From positions 954,242-1,018,241 of the forward strand of contig NZ_KL448323.1 of assembly GCF_000709345.1 (NCBI RefSeq): 64,000 nt of DNA, given 5' to 3'. Position 1 is the first letter of the stretch; each line of letters begins with the position of its first letter. Position numbers and translations under genes: made by a program. Positions 9,325-17,604 of this stretch are shown here, piece by piece. Origin of the DNA: Polaromonas glacialis. Lineage in GTDB: Bacteria > Pseudomonadota > Gammaproteobacteria > Burkholderiales > Burkholderiaceae_C. The notes under the pieces are model-generated. The model ran no database searches. It saw nothing but the letters and a program-made list of their open reading frames with translations, and was not told where the DNA came from.

Positions 9325-10095
9325 GTGCTGAAAGTGAAGATACCCAAGGTTTTTTGTGCGGTCGCGGCCTGCATGCTGGCATTTAATGTCAGTGCGGCCT
9401 TGTTTGAAGATGATGACGCCCGCAGGGCCATTCTTGATTTGCGGCAAAAAGTTGAAGCGTCACAACTTCGCACTACCGAAGAGCTTCGAAGAGGCAATGA
9501 AGAAAATGCGCAACTTCGACGCAGTTTGCTCGACCTGTCTAATCAAATCGAATCCCTGCGTAGCGAAATGGCTGTGTTGCGTGGGCAGAATGAACAGTTG
9601 ACGCGTGGCGTTGCCGATGTTCAGCGCTCGCAAAAAGACGTAGCCCAAGGCGTGGAAGAGCGTCTGCGAAAGGTCGAGCTTGGAAAGGTATCTTTGGATG
9701 GGCGGGATTTTGAGGCAGAACCTGCTGAAAAGCAGGAATTTGAAGCTGCCCTCGCCAATCTTCGGAAAGGTGATTTTGCCGCTGCGCAAGTGGCTTATAC
9801 GGCGTTCATTAAGCGTTATCCGCAAAGCGGCTACAAGTCCTCGTCCTTGTTCTGGCTGGCCAATGCGCAGTATGCCTTGCGTGACTACAAATCGGCAGCA
9901 GGAAACTTTCGCATGCTGGCAACTTCCGACCCTCAGCACCCCCGCGCACCTGAATCTCTCTTGTCAACGGCCAACTGCCTGGTCGAACTCAAAGATACAA
10001 AGGCTGCACGTAAAACCCTGGAGGAGCTTATTACTTCCTACCCACAGTCCGAGGCTGCATCTGCTGCCAAGGAGCGTCTTGTGAAGCTCAAGTAG
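9325..10095 (+). CDS. cpoB: Cell division coordinator CpoB (YbgF)
   Basis: This 256-residue periplasmic protein coordinates peptidoglycan synthesis with outer-membrane constriction through TolA and PBP1B. A signal peptide (about residues 1-25, ending VSAALF) is followed by a coiled-coil region rich in Arg, Glu, Gln and Leu (about 30-110), which is the trimerisation segment. A C-terminal TPR domain (about 130-256) contains repeated A-x-Y-x-F-I-K-R-Y-P-Q-S-type helices. The start is GTG, six bases after the pal stop. Position after tolB-pal is the conserved arrangement. Confidence 0.93.
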   Translation: MLKVKIPKVFCAVAACMLAFNVSAALFEDDDARRAILDLRQKVEASQLRTTEELRRGNEENAQLRRSLLDLSNQIESLRSEMAVLRGQNEQLTRGVADVQRSQKDVAQGVEERLRKVELGKVSLDGRDFEAEPAEKQEFEAALANLRKGDFAAAQVAYTAFIKRYPQSGYKSSSLFWLANAQYALRDYKSAAGNFRMLATSDPQHPRAPESLLSTANCLVELKDTKAARKTLEELITSYPQSEAASAAKERLVKLK

Positions 10096-10168
10096 CAGTT
10101 CAAATTTTCTGGAGACCGAATAACCTTATTTCGGTTACAGCGGGGCCTATGAGAAGTTACAAAAAAAG

Positions 10169-11008
10169 ATGAATGAGCACGACTTGATTGCCATAGACCT
10201 TGAGCGCCGATTTGGAGGGCTTGCACGTCTGTATGGGGTAGCTGGCGCTGCGCGTATCCGGACGGCACACGTTATCGTCGTGGGCCTGGGCGGTGTCGGT
10301 TCGTGGGCAGCCGAGGCGTTGGCACGAAGCGGTGTGGCCCGTCTGACATTGATTGACCTGGATCATATTGCCGAGTCCAACATCAATCGACAGATTCATG
10401 CACTCGATACCACCTTGGGACAGTCCAAGGTGCAAGCCATGCGGGAACGTATTGCGCATATCAATCCGGCGTGCCGGGTTGACTGCATCGAGGAATTTGT
10501 CGACGCGGAAAACTGGCCTGAGCTGGTTTCTTTTGATCTCCAGGCCAATGGCAGCAACACGGCTTTTATTGACGCCTGCGACCAAGTAAAGGCCAAAACT
10601 GCGCTGGCGGCGTGGGCCCTGAAGAATAAAGTCAGTTTTATCAGCGTCGGGGCGGCCGGGGGAAAGCGGCTTGCCCACCAAGTGGACATTGAAGACCTGT
10701 CGGCAGTAACACACGACCCATTGCTTGCGCAAATTCGTTCCCGCTTGCGTAAGGGTTACGAGGCTGCCCGTACCGGCAAGATGAATGTGATGTGCGTGTT
10801 CAGTCGCGAACCAATTACGAAACCTTTAGTTGCTCTAGGTGCCTCGGAACTTTCCAGTCACATTGCAGGAAACGAAAGTTTGTCTGCGCCGTTGTCAGCA
10901 CAATCTGATGGAAGCTTGAATTGTCATGGATACGGCTCCGTAGTCACCATCACATCAACTTTTGGAATGTGTGCTGCCGGTTGGGTACTCAACAAAATTG
11001 CGGGTTAA
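10169..11008 (+). CDS. tcdA: tRNA threonylcarbamoyladenosine dehydratase TcdA (CsdL)
   Basis: TcdA is an E1-like ATP-dependent enzyme that cyclises t6A to ct6A at position 37 of ANN-decoding tRNAs. The 279-residue protein has the ThiF/MoeB nucleotide site VVGLGGVGSWAAEALARSG near residues 37-55, the acidic strand LTLIDLDHIAESNINRQ and the downstream segment FISVGAAGGKR. No CxxC zinc pairs are obvious, which fits TcdA rather than ThiF. It is the last protein gene before the two tRNA-Lys genes, themselves t6A-modified substrates, although a functional reason for that adjacency is only speculation. Confidence 0.93.
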   Translation: MNEHDLIAIDLERRFGGLARLYGVAGAARIRTAHVIVVGLGGVGSWAAEALARSGVARLTLIDLDHIAESNINRQIHALDTTLGQSKVQAMRERIAHINPACRVDCIEEFVDAENWPELVSFDLQANGSNTAFIDACDQVKAKTALAAWALKNKVSFISVGAAGGKRLAHQVDIEDLSAVTHDPLLAQIRSRLRKGYEAARTGKMNVMCVFSREPITKPLVALGASELSSHIAGNESLSAPLSAQSDGSLNCHGYGSVVTITSTFGMCAAGWVLNKIAG

Positions 11009-11038
11009 TTTAAAAAAGGCTTTAAAGAACGTTATAAT
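11009..11038 (+). promoter_or_regulatory. Probable sigma-70 promoter for the tRNA-Lys pair
   Basis: A perfect -10 box TATAAT lies at 11033-11038. A TTTAAA at 11009-11014, 18 bases upstream, can serve as the -35 box. The first tRNA starts 47 bases further on. The assignment is by pattern only. Confidence 0.6.
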
Positions 11039-11084
11039 TTGAGGCTGTGCTGTAAACAAACAGCACTACCAAGATGAAAATCTT

Positions 11085-11160
11085 GGGACGTTAGCTCAGT
11101 TGGTAGAGCAGCGGACTTTTAATCCGTTTGTCGTGGGTTCGACCCCCGCACGTCCCACCA
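11085..11160 (+). tRNA. tRNA-Lys (anticodon TTT)
   Basis: This is a 76-base cloverleaf with encoded CCA. The acceptor stem pairs GGGACGT with ACGTCCC, the D arm reads TAGCTCAGTTGGTAGAGCA and the T arm contains GGTTCGACC. The anticodon loop is CTTTTAA with TTT at 11118-11120, decoding AAA and AAG lysine codons. It is followed nine bases later by a second tRNA-Lys. Confidence 0.97.
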
Positions 11161-11169
11161 AAAAATTTC

Positions 11170-11245
11170 GGGTTCTTAGCTCAGCTGGTAGAGCAGCGGA
11201 CTCTTAATCCGTAGGTCGCGAGTTCGAATCTCGCAGAACCCACCA
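11170..11245 (+). tRNA. tRNA-Lys (anticodon CTT)
   Basis: This is a 76-base cloverleaf with encoded CCA. The acceptor stem pairs GGGTTCT with AGAACCC, the T arm contains AGTTCGAATCT and the anticodon loop is CTCTTAA with CTT at 11203-11205, decoding AAG. It is co-transcribed with the preceding tRNA-Lys(TTT). Confidence 0.97.
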
Positions 11246-11266
11246 GCTAGCCATTATGGGATATAG

Positions 11267-11300
11267 AAAGCCTGCTATTTTAATGATAGCGGGCTTTTTT
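11267..11300 (+). terminator. Rho-independent terminator of the tRNA operon
   Basis: A 12-bp stem (AAAGCCTGCTAT with ATAGCGGGCTTT, one G-T pair) closes a 7-base loop and runs into six T residues. It starts 22 bases after the second tRNA. Confidence 0.88.
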
Positions 11301-11500
11301 CATTTCTGAGATGCTGACATTCTGGTGACGGTTTGCTGCTTTATGGACCTGTTTTGAATTGTTCACCCCTGCTCGTTTCGATACTGTCACCGCCAACTGT
11401 CACCAAATTCTGAGCCGATTGCTGCCCTCGATATTGACGGGTACGGTTTTTTGCGCTGGTGGCTTCCACCAGCAGAACCAGAGCCTTTCATTCCTAATTC
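11301..11500. other. Non-coding stretch between tRNA operon and IS element
   Basis: These 200 bases hold no recognisable gene. A perfect 8-bp hairpin with a 3-base loop lies at 11455-11473 but has no T-run on its downstream side in either direction. A short minus-strand open frame (about 34 codons, 11387-11491) begins three bases inside the IS target duplication. I cannot say what it is. Confidence 0.4.
11493..11500. repeat. Left 8-bp target-site duplication of the IS66-family element
   Basis: CCTAATTC lies immediately before the left inverted repeat and is repeated exactly at 13002-13009, directly after the right end. Eight-base duplications are the rule for IS66-family elements. Confidence 0.93.
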
Positions 11501-11514
11501 GTGACTGTTCAGCC
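11501..11514 (+). repeat. Left terminal inverted repeat of the IS
   Basis: GTGACTGTTCAGCC is the exact reverse complement of the right end at 12988-13001. Confidence 0.93.
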
Positions 11515-11557
11515 CTCCTGAATTGCAGCCCAAGGGGTTTATGTCAAACTTGAAGCC

Positions 11558-12988
11558 GTGCAAGAACCAGACGCTACTGCCGACCTGACGCTCCAGGCCA
11601 TGAACGAGAAAGCCCAAGCGCTGCAAGGGCAAGTGCAGGCGCTCACGAGCGAAGTCGAAAGACTGCGTTTGCGCATCAAGGAGCTCGAAGGCCAGGCATC
11701 GAAGAACAGCAAGAACTCGAGCAAGCCGCCATCTTCGGACGGCTTGAAAAAGACGACCTCGCTGCGCGTGGCCTCGGGCAGGAAGCCGGGCGGTCAGGCC
11801 GGGCACGCGGGCAAGACGTTGGAGCAAACAGACAGGCCAGACATCGTCATCCGGCATGCGCTGCCCGAGCGCTGCGATGCCTGCCAGGCGACGCTGTCCA
11901 ATAGTGATGCGCAAGTTCACCGGCGCGGCCAGGTGTTTGACATCCCGGCCGTGCGTTTTGAGGTGGTGGAGTTCCAGACGCTGCAACTGCGCTGCCCGTG
12001 CGGCAAGCTCCACGAGAACGAGTTTGCGCCCGAAGTGTGTGAAGTCGCGCAATACGGCCCGAACGTGCGGGCGCTGGCGGTGCACCTGACGCAGGGCCAG
12101 TTGCTGCCTTTCGCGCGGGCGGGCGAACTCATCAAGGACCTGTATGGACTGGACATCTCGCCGGCCACGCTGGTGCAGTGGGTGCACGAGGCCGCGCAGG
12201 CGCTGGTGCCCACGGTGCAGGCCATCGTGCAAAGCGTGCAGGCCGCAGCGGTGGTGCATGTCGATGAATCGGGCCTGCGCGTAGCGTCTTGCCTGCAGTG
12301 GCTGCATACGGCCGCCACGGCCACCCACACTTGGTACGGCGTGCATCCCAAGCGGGGCATGCAAGCAATAGCCGACCATGGGGTGCTGCCCAACTACGCG
12401 GGCACGCTGGTGCACGACTGCTGGGCGCCCTACTGGAGCCTGGAGTGCGCGCACTCGCTGTGCGGCGCACACTTACTGCGCGAGCTGATTTATCAAAAAG
12501 AGACCACTGCGCAAGCGTGGCCCCAGGGCCTTATCGAGTTGTTGCTGGCCGCTGACCAAGCCTGCAAGGCGGCGCGTCAGACCGATACGGCACTACAGGC
12601 TGTGCAGGTCGAGGTCTTTGCCAGCCAATACCGCGCCTTGGTGCAGGAAGGCCAGGCGCAAAACCTGCCAGCGGCCAAGGCGCTAGGACAACGTGGCCGG
12701 GCCAAGCAGTCAGGTGCCTTCAACCTGCTGCGCCGGCTGTTGGAGCGAGAGCAGGAGGTACTGCGCTTCATGCGCGATTTGGGTGTGCCCTTTACCAACA
12801 ACCTGGCCGAGCGCGCCATTCGCATGCCAAAGGTCAAGCAGAGAATTTCAGGCTGCTTTCGTACCTTGCCGGGCGCGCAGAATTTCTGCACCATCCGCTC
12901 CTATCTGGACACCGCGCGCAAGCAAGGCTTTGGCATGCTTCACGCCATGCGCGCCGTCTTCTCGGGACAGGCCCTGGCGCTCGCGTAG
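11558..12988 (+). CDS. IS66-family transposase (TnpC type)
   Basis: This 476-residue DDE transposase starts at a GTG. The N-terminus has a leucine-zipper-like coiled coil (about residues 15-48) followed by SKNSKNSSKPPSSDGLKK, the IS66 signature, and GGQAGHAG. A zinc-finger-like CDAC...CPCG pair follows (about residues 106-148). Catalytic acidic residues are visible in VHVDESGLR, LVHDCWAPYW and TNNLAERAIRMPK. The stop codon shares one base with the right inverted repeat. Length is close to the usual 480-520 residues and there is no frameshift, so it is probably active. Confidence 0.95.
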   Translation: MQEPDATADLTLQAMNEKAQALQGQVQALTSEVERLRLRIKELEGQASKNSKNSSKPPSSDGLKKTTSLRVASGRKPGGQAGHAGKTLEQTDRPDIVIRHALPERCDACQATLSNSDAQVHRRGQVFDIPAVRFEVVEFQTLQLRCPCGKLHENEFAPEVCEVAQYGPNVRALAVHLTQGQLLPFARAGELIKDLYGLDISPATLVQWVHEAAQALVPTVQAIVQSVQAAAVVHVDESGLRVASCLQWLHTAATATHTWYGVHPKRGMQAIADHGVLPNYAGTLVHDCWAPYWSLECAHSLCGAHLLRELIYQKETTAQAWPQGLIELLLAADQACKAARQTDTALQAVQVEVFASQYRALVQEGQAQNLPAAKALGQRGRAKQSGAFNLLRRLLEREQEVLRFMRDLGVPFTNNLAERAIRMPKVKQRISGCFRTLPGAQNFCTIRSYLDTARKQGFGMLHAMRAVFSGQALALA

Positions 12989-13001
12989 GCTGAACAGTCA
13001 C
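12988..13001 (-). repeat. Right terminal inverted repeat of the IS
   Basis: GGCTGAACAGTCAC is the exact reverse complement of the left end. Its first base is the last base of the transposase stop codon. Confidence 0.93.
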
Positions 13002-13009
13002 CCTAATTC
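13002..13009. repeat. Right 8-bp target-site duplication of the IS66-family element
   Basis: CCTAATTC directly after the right inverted repeat matches 11493-11500 exactly. Confidence 0.93.
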
Positions 13010-13143
13010 TTTAAAAATTTAGAGTGATTTCGCTGTTTTTTAGCATCGCGTCTTTGAATAGGCATCAATGCGATGGCCAATGTGGCAATCCTGTCGTGCC
13101 ACACAGTTGCTACACATGGCATCTTCACTCTTGAGCTATGCAA

Positions 13144-13442
13144 ATGCACATCAAAAAACGGGGCCTACGCGCGATGCTCTACCGCTCGGCCTGGATTAAA
13201 AAGGGGCCGAGGGCAACACCCACGGCTTTTCTCGGCAAACATTTGTCGCCAGCCCTGCTGTCGATTCGCAGTCGCTGTCCGAAAAGATGTCTGCATTGAT
13301 GTCATCCGAGGAAGCACGATATGTTGAGAAAAACTTGCTCGTGCCGGCGCGCCTTGCCGCCGAGGCATGCCGTGCACAAGCCGAGAACGAACGGCGTGAC
13401 CCCGTCAGGGATGAACCAAGTGAACGTCCCATATCGGTATGA
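13144..13442 (+). pseudogene. Frameshifted small gene of unknown function (about 99 residues if repaired)
   Basis: From the ATG at 13144 one frame reads MHIKKRGLRAMLYRSAWIKKG up to about 13206. One base then appears to be missing in the run AAAAAGGGGCC. In the next frame a continuous 78-codon stretch follows from 13206 to the TGA at 13440-13442. It includes GNTHGFSRQTFVASPAVDSQ and EEARYVEKNLLVPARLAAEA and looks like a soluble, helix-rich charged protein. Adding one G to the GGGG run would join both parts into one ORF ending just before a hairpin terminator. I do not recognise the family. It may be a real pseudogene or a homopolymer sequencing error. The surrounding gap 13010-13609 has nothing else but the terminator. 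Confidence 0.5.
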
Positions 13443-13462
13443 ACGCCCTATGAAATAGCAAA

Positions 13463-13505
13463 GCCCCTCGTGCTCCGTCAGACGAGCACGAGGCGCTTGA
13501 TTTTT
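13463..13505 (+). terminator. Hairpin terminator downstream of the frameshifted gene
   Basis: CCTCGTGCTC pairs with GAGCACGAGG (10 bp, extendable past a one-base bulge), followed by GCGCTTGA and five T residues. It lies about 20 bases after the stop of the frameshifted gene, supporting that the latter was a real transcription unit. Confidence 0.7.
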
Positions 13506-13609
13506 CTACCGCTGGAATTTCAGCCTGACATAAAAAAAGCCGCCTTGCGCATACAGCGCACGCATCTATTAAAAACGAAGCACCTGAAGCCAGGCGTGGC
13601 CGGTCAGGC

Positions 13610-14221
13610 TCAGCGAATCGAGGCAGCGTCGCCGTAGGAAGCGGCGACCGGCATCGGATTGACCGACTCGGCCGCATTGCTGATGACGCGCCGTGCGCCG
13701 TTGAAGCGGTTCTGCCAGTAGCTGCCGCCCATGCTTTCCACTCTGACTTCGGCGCCTGCCCTAGGGGCATGAATGAACTTGCCGTTGCCGACATAGATGC
13801 CGACATGGCTGAAGGCGCGGCGCATGGTATTGAAAAACACCAGGTCACCGGGTTGCAGGTCGGTCTGGTCTATTTTCTGCGTGGCTGCCGCCTGCTGCTC
13901 GGCCTTGCGCGGCAGCAGCAATCCAATGCTTTGCTGGTACACCGAAACCACAAAACCGCTGCAGTCAAACCCGGTGTCGGCATCGGTCCCTCCCCATTTA
14001 TAGGGAACCCCGAGAAAGCCCATGGCATTGACGACCAGCTCGGACGCTTTTTGGCCGACGTTTTGGCGAACATGGTCAATTTTGGTCAGAAGGCCCCGAT
14101 CGGCGAGCAGCCTGTCGATCTCGTCGCTGGAGCTGGCGGGGGTTGCGTGGGCGCTAAAGGTGCAAAGTGCAGCAAGAGCCAGGACAAGTGCAGGGGGAAT
14201 AATTCGCATCGCGCCGAGCAT
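13610..14221 (-). CDS. NlpC/P60-family cell-wall hydrolase (C40 peptidase)
   Basis: This 203-residue protein has a signal peptide (about residues 1-26, ending SAHA) and an NlpC/P60 domain. The catalytic cysteine is in TGFDCSGFVV near residue 90, the histidine in FSHVGIYVGNGKFIHAPR near 139, and GVPYKWGG precedes the cysteine as in known members. Such enzymes cut stem peptides of peptidoglycan in the periplasm, usually between D-iGlu and diaminopimelate. An ATG four codons downstream is an alternative start. The gene stands alone between the small pseudogene and a divergent dehydrogenase. Confidence 0.9.
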   Translation of the reverse strand: MLGAMRIIPPALVLALAALCTFSAHATPASSSDEIDRLLADRGLLTKIDHVRQNVGQKASELVVNAMGFLGVPYKWGGTDADTGFDCSGFVVSVYQQSIGLLLPRKAEQQAAATQKIDQTDLQPGDLVFFNTMRRAFSHVGIYVGNGKFIHAPRAGAEVRVESMGGSYWQNRFNGARRVISNAAESVNPMPVAASYGDAASIR

Positions 14222-14479
14222 ACTTGACGAATTAGTCCTACGTCAATAAAAATTGCTAGCCCATTTTCTTTTCCTGCAGTTAAATTTTCTTGTATTTTAT
14301 TGAAAAAGTCGTTTCTATGTTTGTGAGGTGTTGGTTTTTTGAAAGCAGCCGCATGGCGAAGGCACTGTGCAGCATCGACCCGGTCCCTGAGTCGATCCCT
14401 GTTTCAGCCTGCCGTGTCTTGAACTATCTCCTTCTGGCAACATCACAAAGCCACCTTCATCAATTCAAGGAACCAAAAC

Positions 14480-15652
14480 ATGCTTTCAGTCCTGAGCTTG
14501 CGGGTGCTTCCTGCTGTCATTGCCATCGCTTCAAGCCTGCTGGCGTCTGGGGCGCAGGCACAGGAAGTCCGCGCCGACATCGTGGCATCGGGGCTGCAAA
14601 ACCCATGGGCGCTGGCCTTCCTGCCTGACGGGCGCTTTTTGGTCACCGAACGTGCCGGTCCCCTGCGCTTGCTGTCTGCCGATGGCAGGGCGTCAGCCAC
14701 CGTGGCCGGTCTGCCCGAAATCGCGGCGGGCGGGCAGGGCGGCCTGCTCGACGTGGTGACGGACAGTGACTTTGCCCGCAACCGCACGCTGTATTTCTGT
14801 TATTCGGAGCCTGCCGCCACCGGCCGGGCCAACAGCACGGCCCTGGCCAGCGCCAGCCTGAGCGCTGACGGCGCGCGGCTGGAAAACCTCAAGGTGCTTT
14901 TCAGCCAGAAACCGAAATTTGCCAGCTCGGCCCACTTCGGCTGCCGCATCGTTGAAAGCCGCGCGCCTGGCGCGAATGGCCGGCCCGACGGCAAGCTGTT
15001 CCTGACGCTGGGTGACCGTTTTTCACGCAAGGAAGATGCGCAAAAACTCGACAACCATCACGGCAAGATCGTGCGCATCAACAAGGATGGCTCGGTGCCC
15101 GCCGACAATCCCTTTGCCGGCAAGGCGGGCGCATTGCCCGAAATCTGGAGCTATGGCCACCGCAATGCCCAGGGCGCCACGCTCGCGCCCGATGGCACGT
15201 TCTGGATGCATGAGCACGGGCCGCAGGGTGGCGACGAAATCAACCTGCCCCGGCCGGGCGCCAACTACGGCTGGCCGGACATCACCTATGGCGAGAACTA
15301 CGGCGGCGGCAAGATCGGTGAAGGCCTGAGCCGCAAGACCGGAATGGAGCAGCCGCTGCATTACTGGGTTCCGTCGATCGCGCCGTCCGGCATGACCTTT
15401 TTGACCAGCGAGCGTTATGGCAAGGCCTGGCAGGGCAACCTGTTTGTGGGGTCGCTGAAGTTTTCCTACCTGGACCGGATTGAACTCTCGGCGCCATTCA
15501 GCGGCCAGGTGGTTCGCGAGCACAAGCTGCTGGGCGATGTCGGCGAGCGCATCCGCGATGTGCGGCAAGGCCCCGATGGCCTGCTGTATGTGCTGACCGA
15601 CAGCAGCAACGGCAAGCTCATCCGGCTGCTGCCCGAACAGCCCGGCAAGTGA
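14480..15652 (+). CDS. PQQ-dependent soluble aldose sugar dehydrogenase (YliI/Asd type)
   Basis: This 390-residue periplasmic enzyme oxidises aldoses at C1 with pyrroloquinoline quinone. A signal peptide spans about residues 1-27 (ending GAQA before QEVRAD). Propeller motifs include LQNPWALAFLPDGRFLVTER, the metal/PQQ region LGDRFSRKEDAQ...HHGKIVRI, and YGHRNAQGATLAPDG with MHEHGPQGGDE, which holds the conserved catalytic histidine. Length is typical for the soluble Asd group. An AAGGAA box lies upstream of the ATG. It is monocistronic as far as can be seen. The natural sugar is not predictable. Confidence 0.92.
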   Translation: MLSVLSLRVLPAVIAIASSLLASGAQAQEVRADIVASGLQNPWALAFLPDGRFLVTERAGPLRLLSADGRASATVAGLPEIAAGGQGGLLDVVTDSDFARNRTLYFCYSEPAATGRANSTALASASLSADGARLENLKVLFSQKPKFASSAHFGCRIVESRAPGANGRPDGKLFLTLGDRFSRKEDAQKLDNHHGKIVRINKDGSVPADNPFAGKAGALPEIWSYGHRNAQGATLAPDGTFWMHEHGPQGGDEINLPRPGANYGWPDITYGENYGGGKIGEGLSRKTGMEQPLHYWVPSIAPSGMTFLTSERYGKAWQGNLFVGSLKFSYLDRIELSAPFSGQVVREHKLLGDVGERIRDVRQGPDGLLYVLTDSSNGKLIRLLPEQPGK

Positions 15653-15753
15653 AAGCAGCGCGCCATCAAGGCTGTTTGCCAGCAGCACGCCGGTGACGCT
15701 TCCCGAAGGCATTTCGCGGTTTCGCCAAACAAACGCACCGTTATCATGCAGGC

Positions 15754-16557
15754 ATGACTTCAACCACGCCCTGGCACAGCCGCCTGACCCAGACGGGTCA
15801 GTCTGTCCGGCAGTGGTTTGTCGAATGGTGGCAGCTGGTGCATCTGGGCGCCGTGATCCTGGTGCTGGCCCTTTCGCCTTCCAGCTACAGCCGCGAAAAC
15901 CGGGTGGTGCTGGGGCGCCATGTCTACACCAGCACGGCGCCCGTGCTGCTGGGGTTTTCGCTGCTGTGTGCGCTGGTGACGGTGGTGCTCACGCGCATTG
16001 TGATGGTGACCGCGCTGAGTTATGGCTTGTCCCAATATGCGTTGCAGCTGGTGATTCGTGTGCTGGTGCTGGAGCTGATCCCCCTGACGGCCGCGCTGTT
16101 CGTTGCCCTGCGCTGCACGATTCCCGATGGCGCCGAACTCACCGCCCTGCAGGCCAGTGGCGAACTCGACAACATGCGCAGGCAGGGCGTGGAGCCGATA
16201 CGCCGCGAAGTGCTGCCGCGCGTGGTGGCGGGCATGTTTGCCGGCATCACGCTGGCCGCGCTGAGCTGCGTGGTGGCGCTGGTCGTGGCCTATGTCGCGG
16301 TGTACGGATTTGCCGTGTCAGGGCTGGCCGGCTATACCCGGCTGTTCGGCCAGGTGTTCACGCCAGCCGTCACGCTGATCTTTGTGCTGAAAACCGTATT
16401 TTTTTGCCTGGCCGTTTCGCTGATTCCGATGGCTTCGGCCCTGTACGGCATGCGCGGCGCCAGTATCCGCTCCAGTGCCGAGATGCGCGGACTGGTTCGC
16501 ATGTTTGCCGTGCTGCTGCTGGTTGAAGTGGCTTCGCTGGTTGGCAACTATTACTGA
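15754..16557 (+). CDS. MlaE-family ABC permease (lipid/MCE transport)
   Basis: This 267-residue inner-membrane protein has about five hydrophobic segments (residues 30-45, 70-90, 105-125, 165-195, 215-240) and the MlaE/YrbE organisation, including the cytoplasmic helix ALQASGELDNMRRQGVEPIR followed by EVLPRVVAGMF. It should form the transmembrane dimer beneath an MCE hexamer. The MCE gene follows 18 bp later. An MlaF-type ATPase, normally adjacent, is not found in the locus. Confidence 0.88.
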   Translation: MTSTTPWHSRLTQTGQSVRQWFVEWWQLVHLGAVILVLALSPSSYSRENRVVLGRHVYTSTAPVLLGFSLLCALVTVVLTRIVMVTALSYGLSQYALQLVIRVLVLELIPLTAALFVALRCTIPDGAELTALQASGELDNMRRQGVEPIRREVLPRVVAGMFAGITLAALSCVVALVVAYVAVYGFAVSGLAGYTRLFGQVFTPAVTLIFVLKTVFFCLAVSLIPMASALYGMRGASIRSSAEMRGLVRMFAVLLLVEVASLVGNYY

Positions 16558-16575
16558 GCTTGAGACACACTTTCC

Positions 16576-17604
16576 ATGAGCAGTCCACCTCCCGATTCGT
16601 CCCCGCCGCTGCTGCCGCCTGTCGGCCATGGCCCGGCGCAGCTTGAGCGCCTGCCGGACAGCAGCGCGCCTGACAACACGGCCAGCCTGGAGTTCAAGGC
16701 CAGGTTGCTGCTGCTGTTCATGCTGCTGCTGGTCTGCGGCTCGGCGCTGTATGTGCTCTATGCACGCGGCGCGTTTGAAAGCACACAGCGCCTGGTGCTG
16801 ATGGCCGATGATTCCGAAGGCGTCGTGGTCGGCATGGACATGACCTTTGCCGGCTTTCCAATTGGCCGGGTGCGCCGCATCGAACTGGCCGAGGACGGCA
16901 AGGCGCGCATCCTGGTCGATGTGGCCCAGAAGGACGCCCACTGGCTGCGTAGCAGCAGCGTTTTCACGCTCGTCAAGGGCATTGTGGGCGGCCCCAACAT
17001 TCGCGCCTACACCGGGCTGCTGAACGATCCGCCCCTGCCCGAAGATGCGGTGCGCACCGTTCTGCAGGGCGATGCCAGCGCGGAAATCCCCAAGGTCATT
17101 TCCGCTGCCAAGGATTTGATCGACAACCTGGGCAGCCTGACGGGCAGCAGCGGCTCGGTGGGCGCCAGCCTGGCCAACCTGCAGGTCCTGACCGGACGGC
17201 TCAACGGACCGGGCGGCGCACTGACGGTACTGCTCGGCAGCGAAGCGGAGGCCAAAAAATTCTCTGCCACGCTGGACCGCACCAATGCCCTGCTGGCCCG
17301 GCTCGACGGCATCGCCGCCAAGACCGACACCCAGGTGTTTGGCGACAAGGGCGTTCTGCCCGAAACCCGCGCCACCGTCGTGCAGCTCAATGCCATGCTG
17401 GGCGAGGCGCGCACCAGCCTTCAAAAGGTCGATGCCATTTTGGTCGATGCCCAGGCCATCGCGTCGAATGCCAAAGACGCCACGAACGACCTGGGCGCCT
17501 TGCGCGGCGACGTGGAGGCCAGCCTGCGCAAAGTCGAAGGCCTGGTCAGCGAGATCAACCGCAAATGGCCGTTTGCCCGCGATGCGGAAATGAAGCTGCC
17601 GTGA
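16576..17604 (+). CDS. MCE/MlaD-domain lipid-binding protein
   Basis: This 342-residue protein has a proline-rich cytoplasmic N-terminus, one membrane anchor at about residues 40-60 and an MCE domain at about 70-150, with the typical SEGVVVGMDMTFAGFPIGRVRRIEL. The remaining periplasmic part is helical and rich in Ala and Thr, as in MlaD-like proteins that form a hexameric channel. Together with the permease it should move lipids between inner and outer membranes. Its stop codon overlaps the GTG start of the following lipoprotein gene. Confidence 0.9.
   Translation: MSSPPPDSSPPLLPPVGHGPAQLERLPDSSAPDNTASLEFKARLLLLFMLLLVCGSALYVLYARGAFESTQRLVLMADDSEGVVVGMDMTFAGFPIGRVRRIELAEDGKARILVDVAQKDAHWLRSSSVFTLVKGIVGGPNIRAYTGLLNDPPLPEDAVRTVLQGDASAEIPKVISAAKDLIDNLGSLTGSSGSVGASLANLQVLTGRLNGPGGALTVLLGSEAEAKKFSATLDRTNALLARLDGIAAKTDTQVFGDKGVLPETRATVVQLNAMLGEARTSLQKVDAILVDAQAIASNAKDATNDLGALRGDVEASLRKVEGLVSEINRKWPFARDAEMKLP

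Larger units (their letters stand above)
11501..13001 (+). mobile_element. Complete IS66-family insertion sequence (single-ORF, ISBst12-like), 1501 bp
   Basis: The element is bounded by perfect 14-bp terminal inverted repeats (11501-11514 and 12988-13001) and flanked by an exact 8-bp target duplication. It carries one intact transposase gene of the TnpC type and no tnpA or tnpB accessory genes, which is the ISBst12 subgroup pattern. Intact ends, intact reading frame and intact duplication indicate a recent insertion, between the tRNA-Lys operon and a frameshifted small gene. Confidence 0.95.

Noticed and set aside
11455-11473. Perfect hairpin considered as a terminator
   Set aside because: No T-run follows on either strand; the T-run precedes it on the plus strand.
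11387-12472. Minus-strand open frame across the IS transposase
   Set aside because: It is antisense to the intact transposase; only its last roughly 34 codons lie outside the element and they match nothing I recognise.
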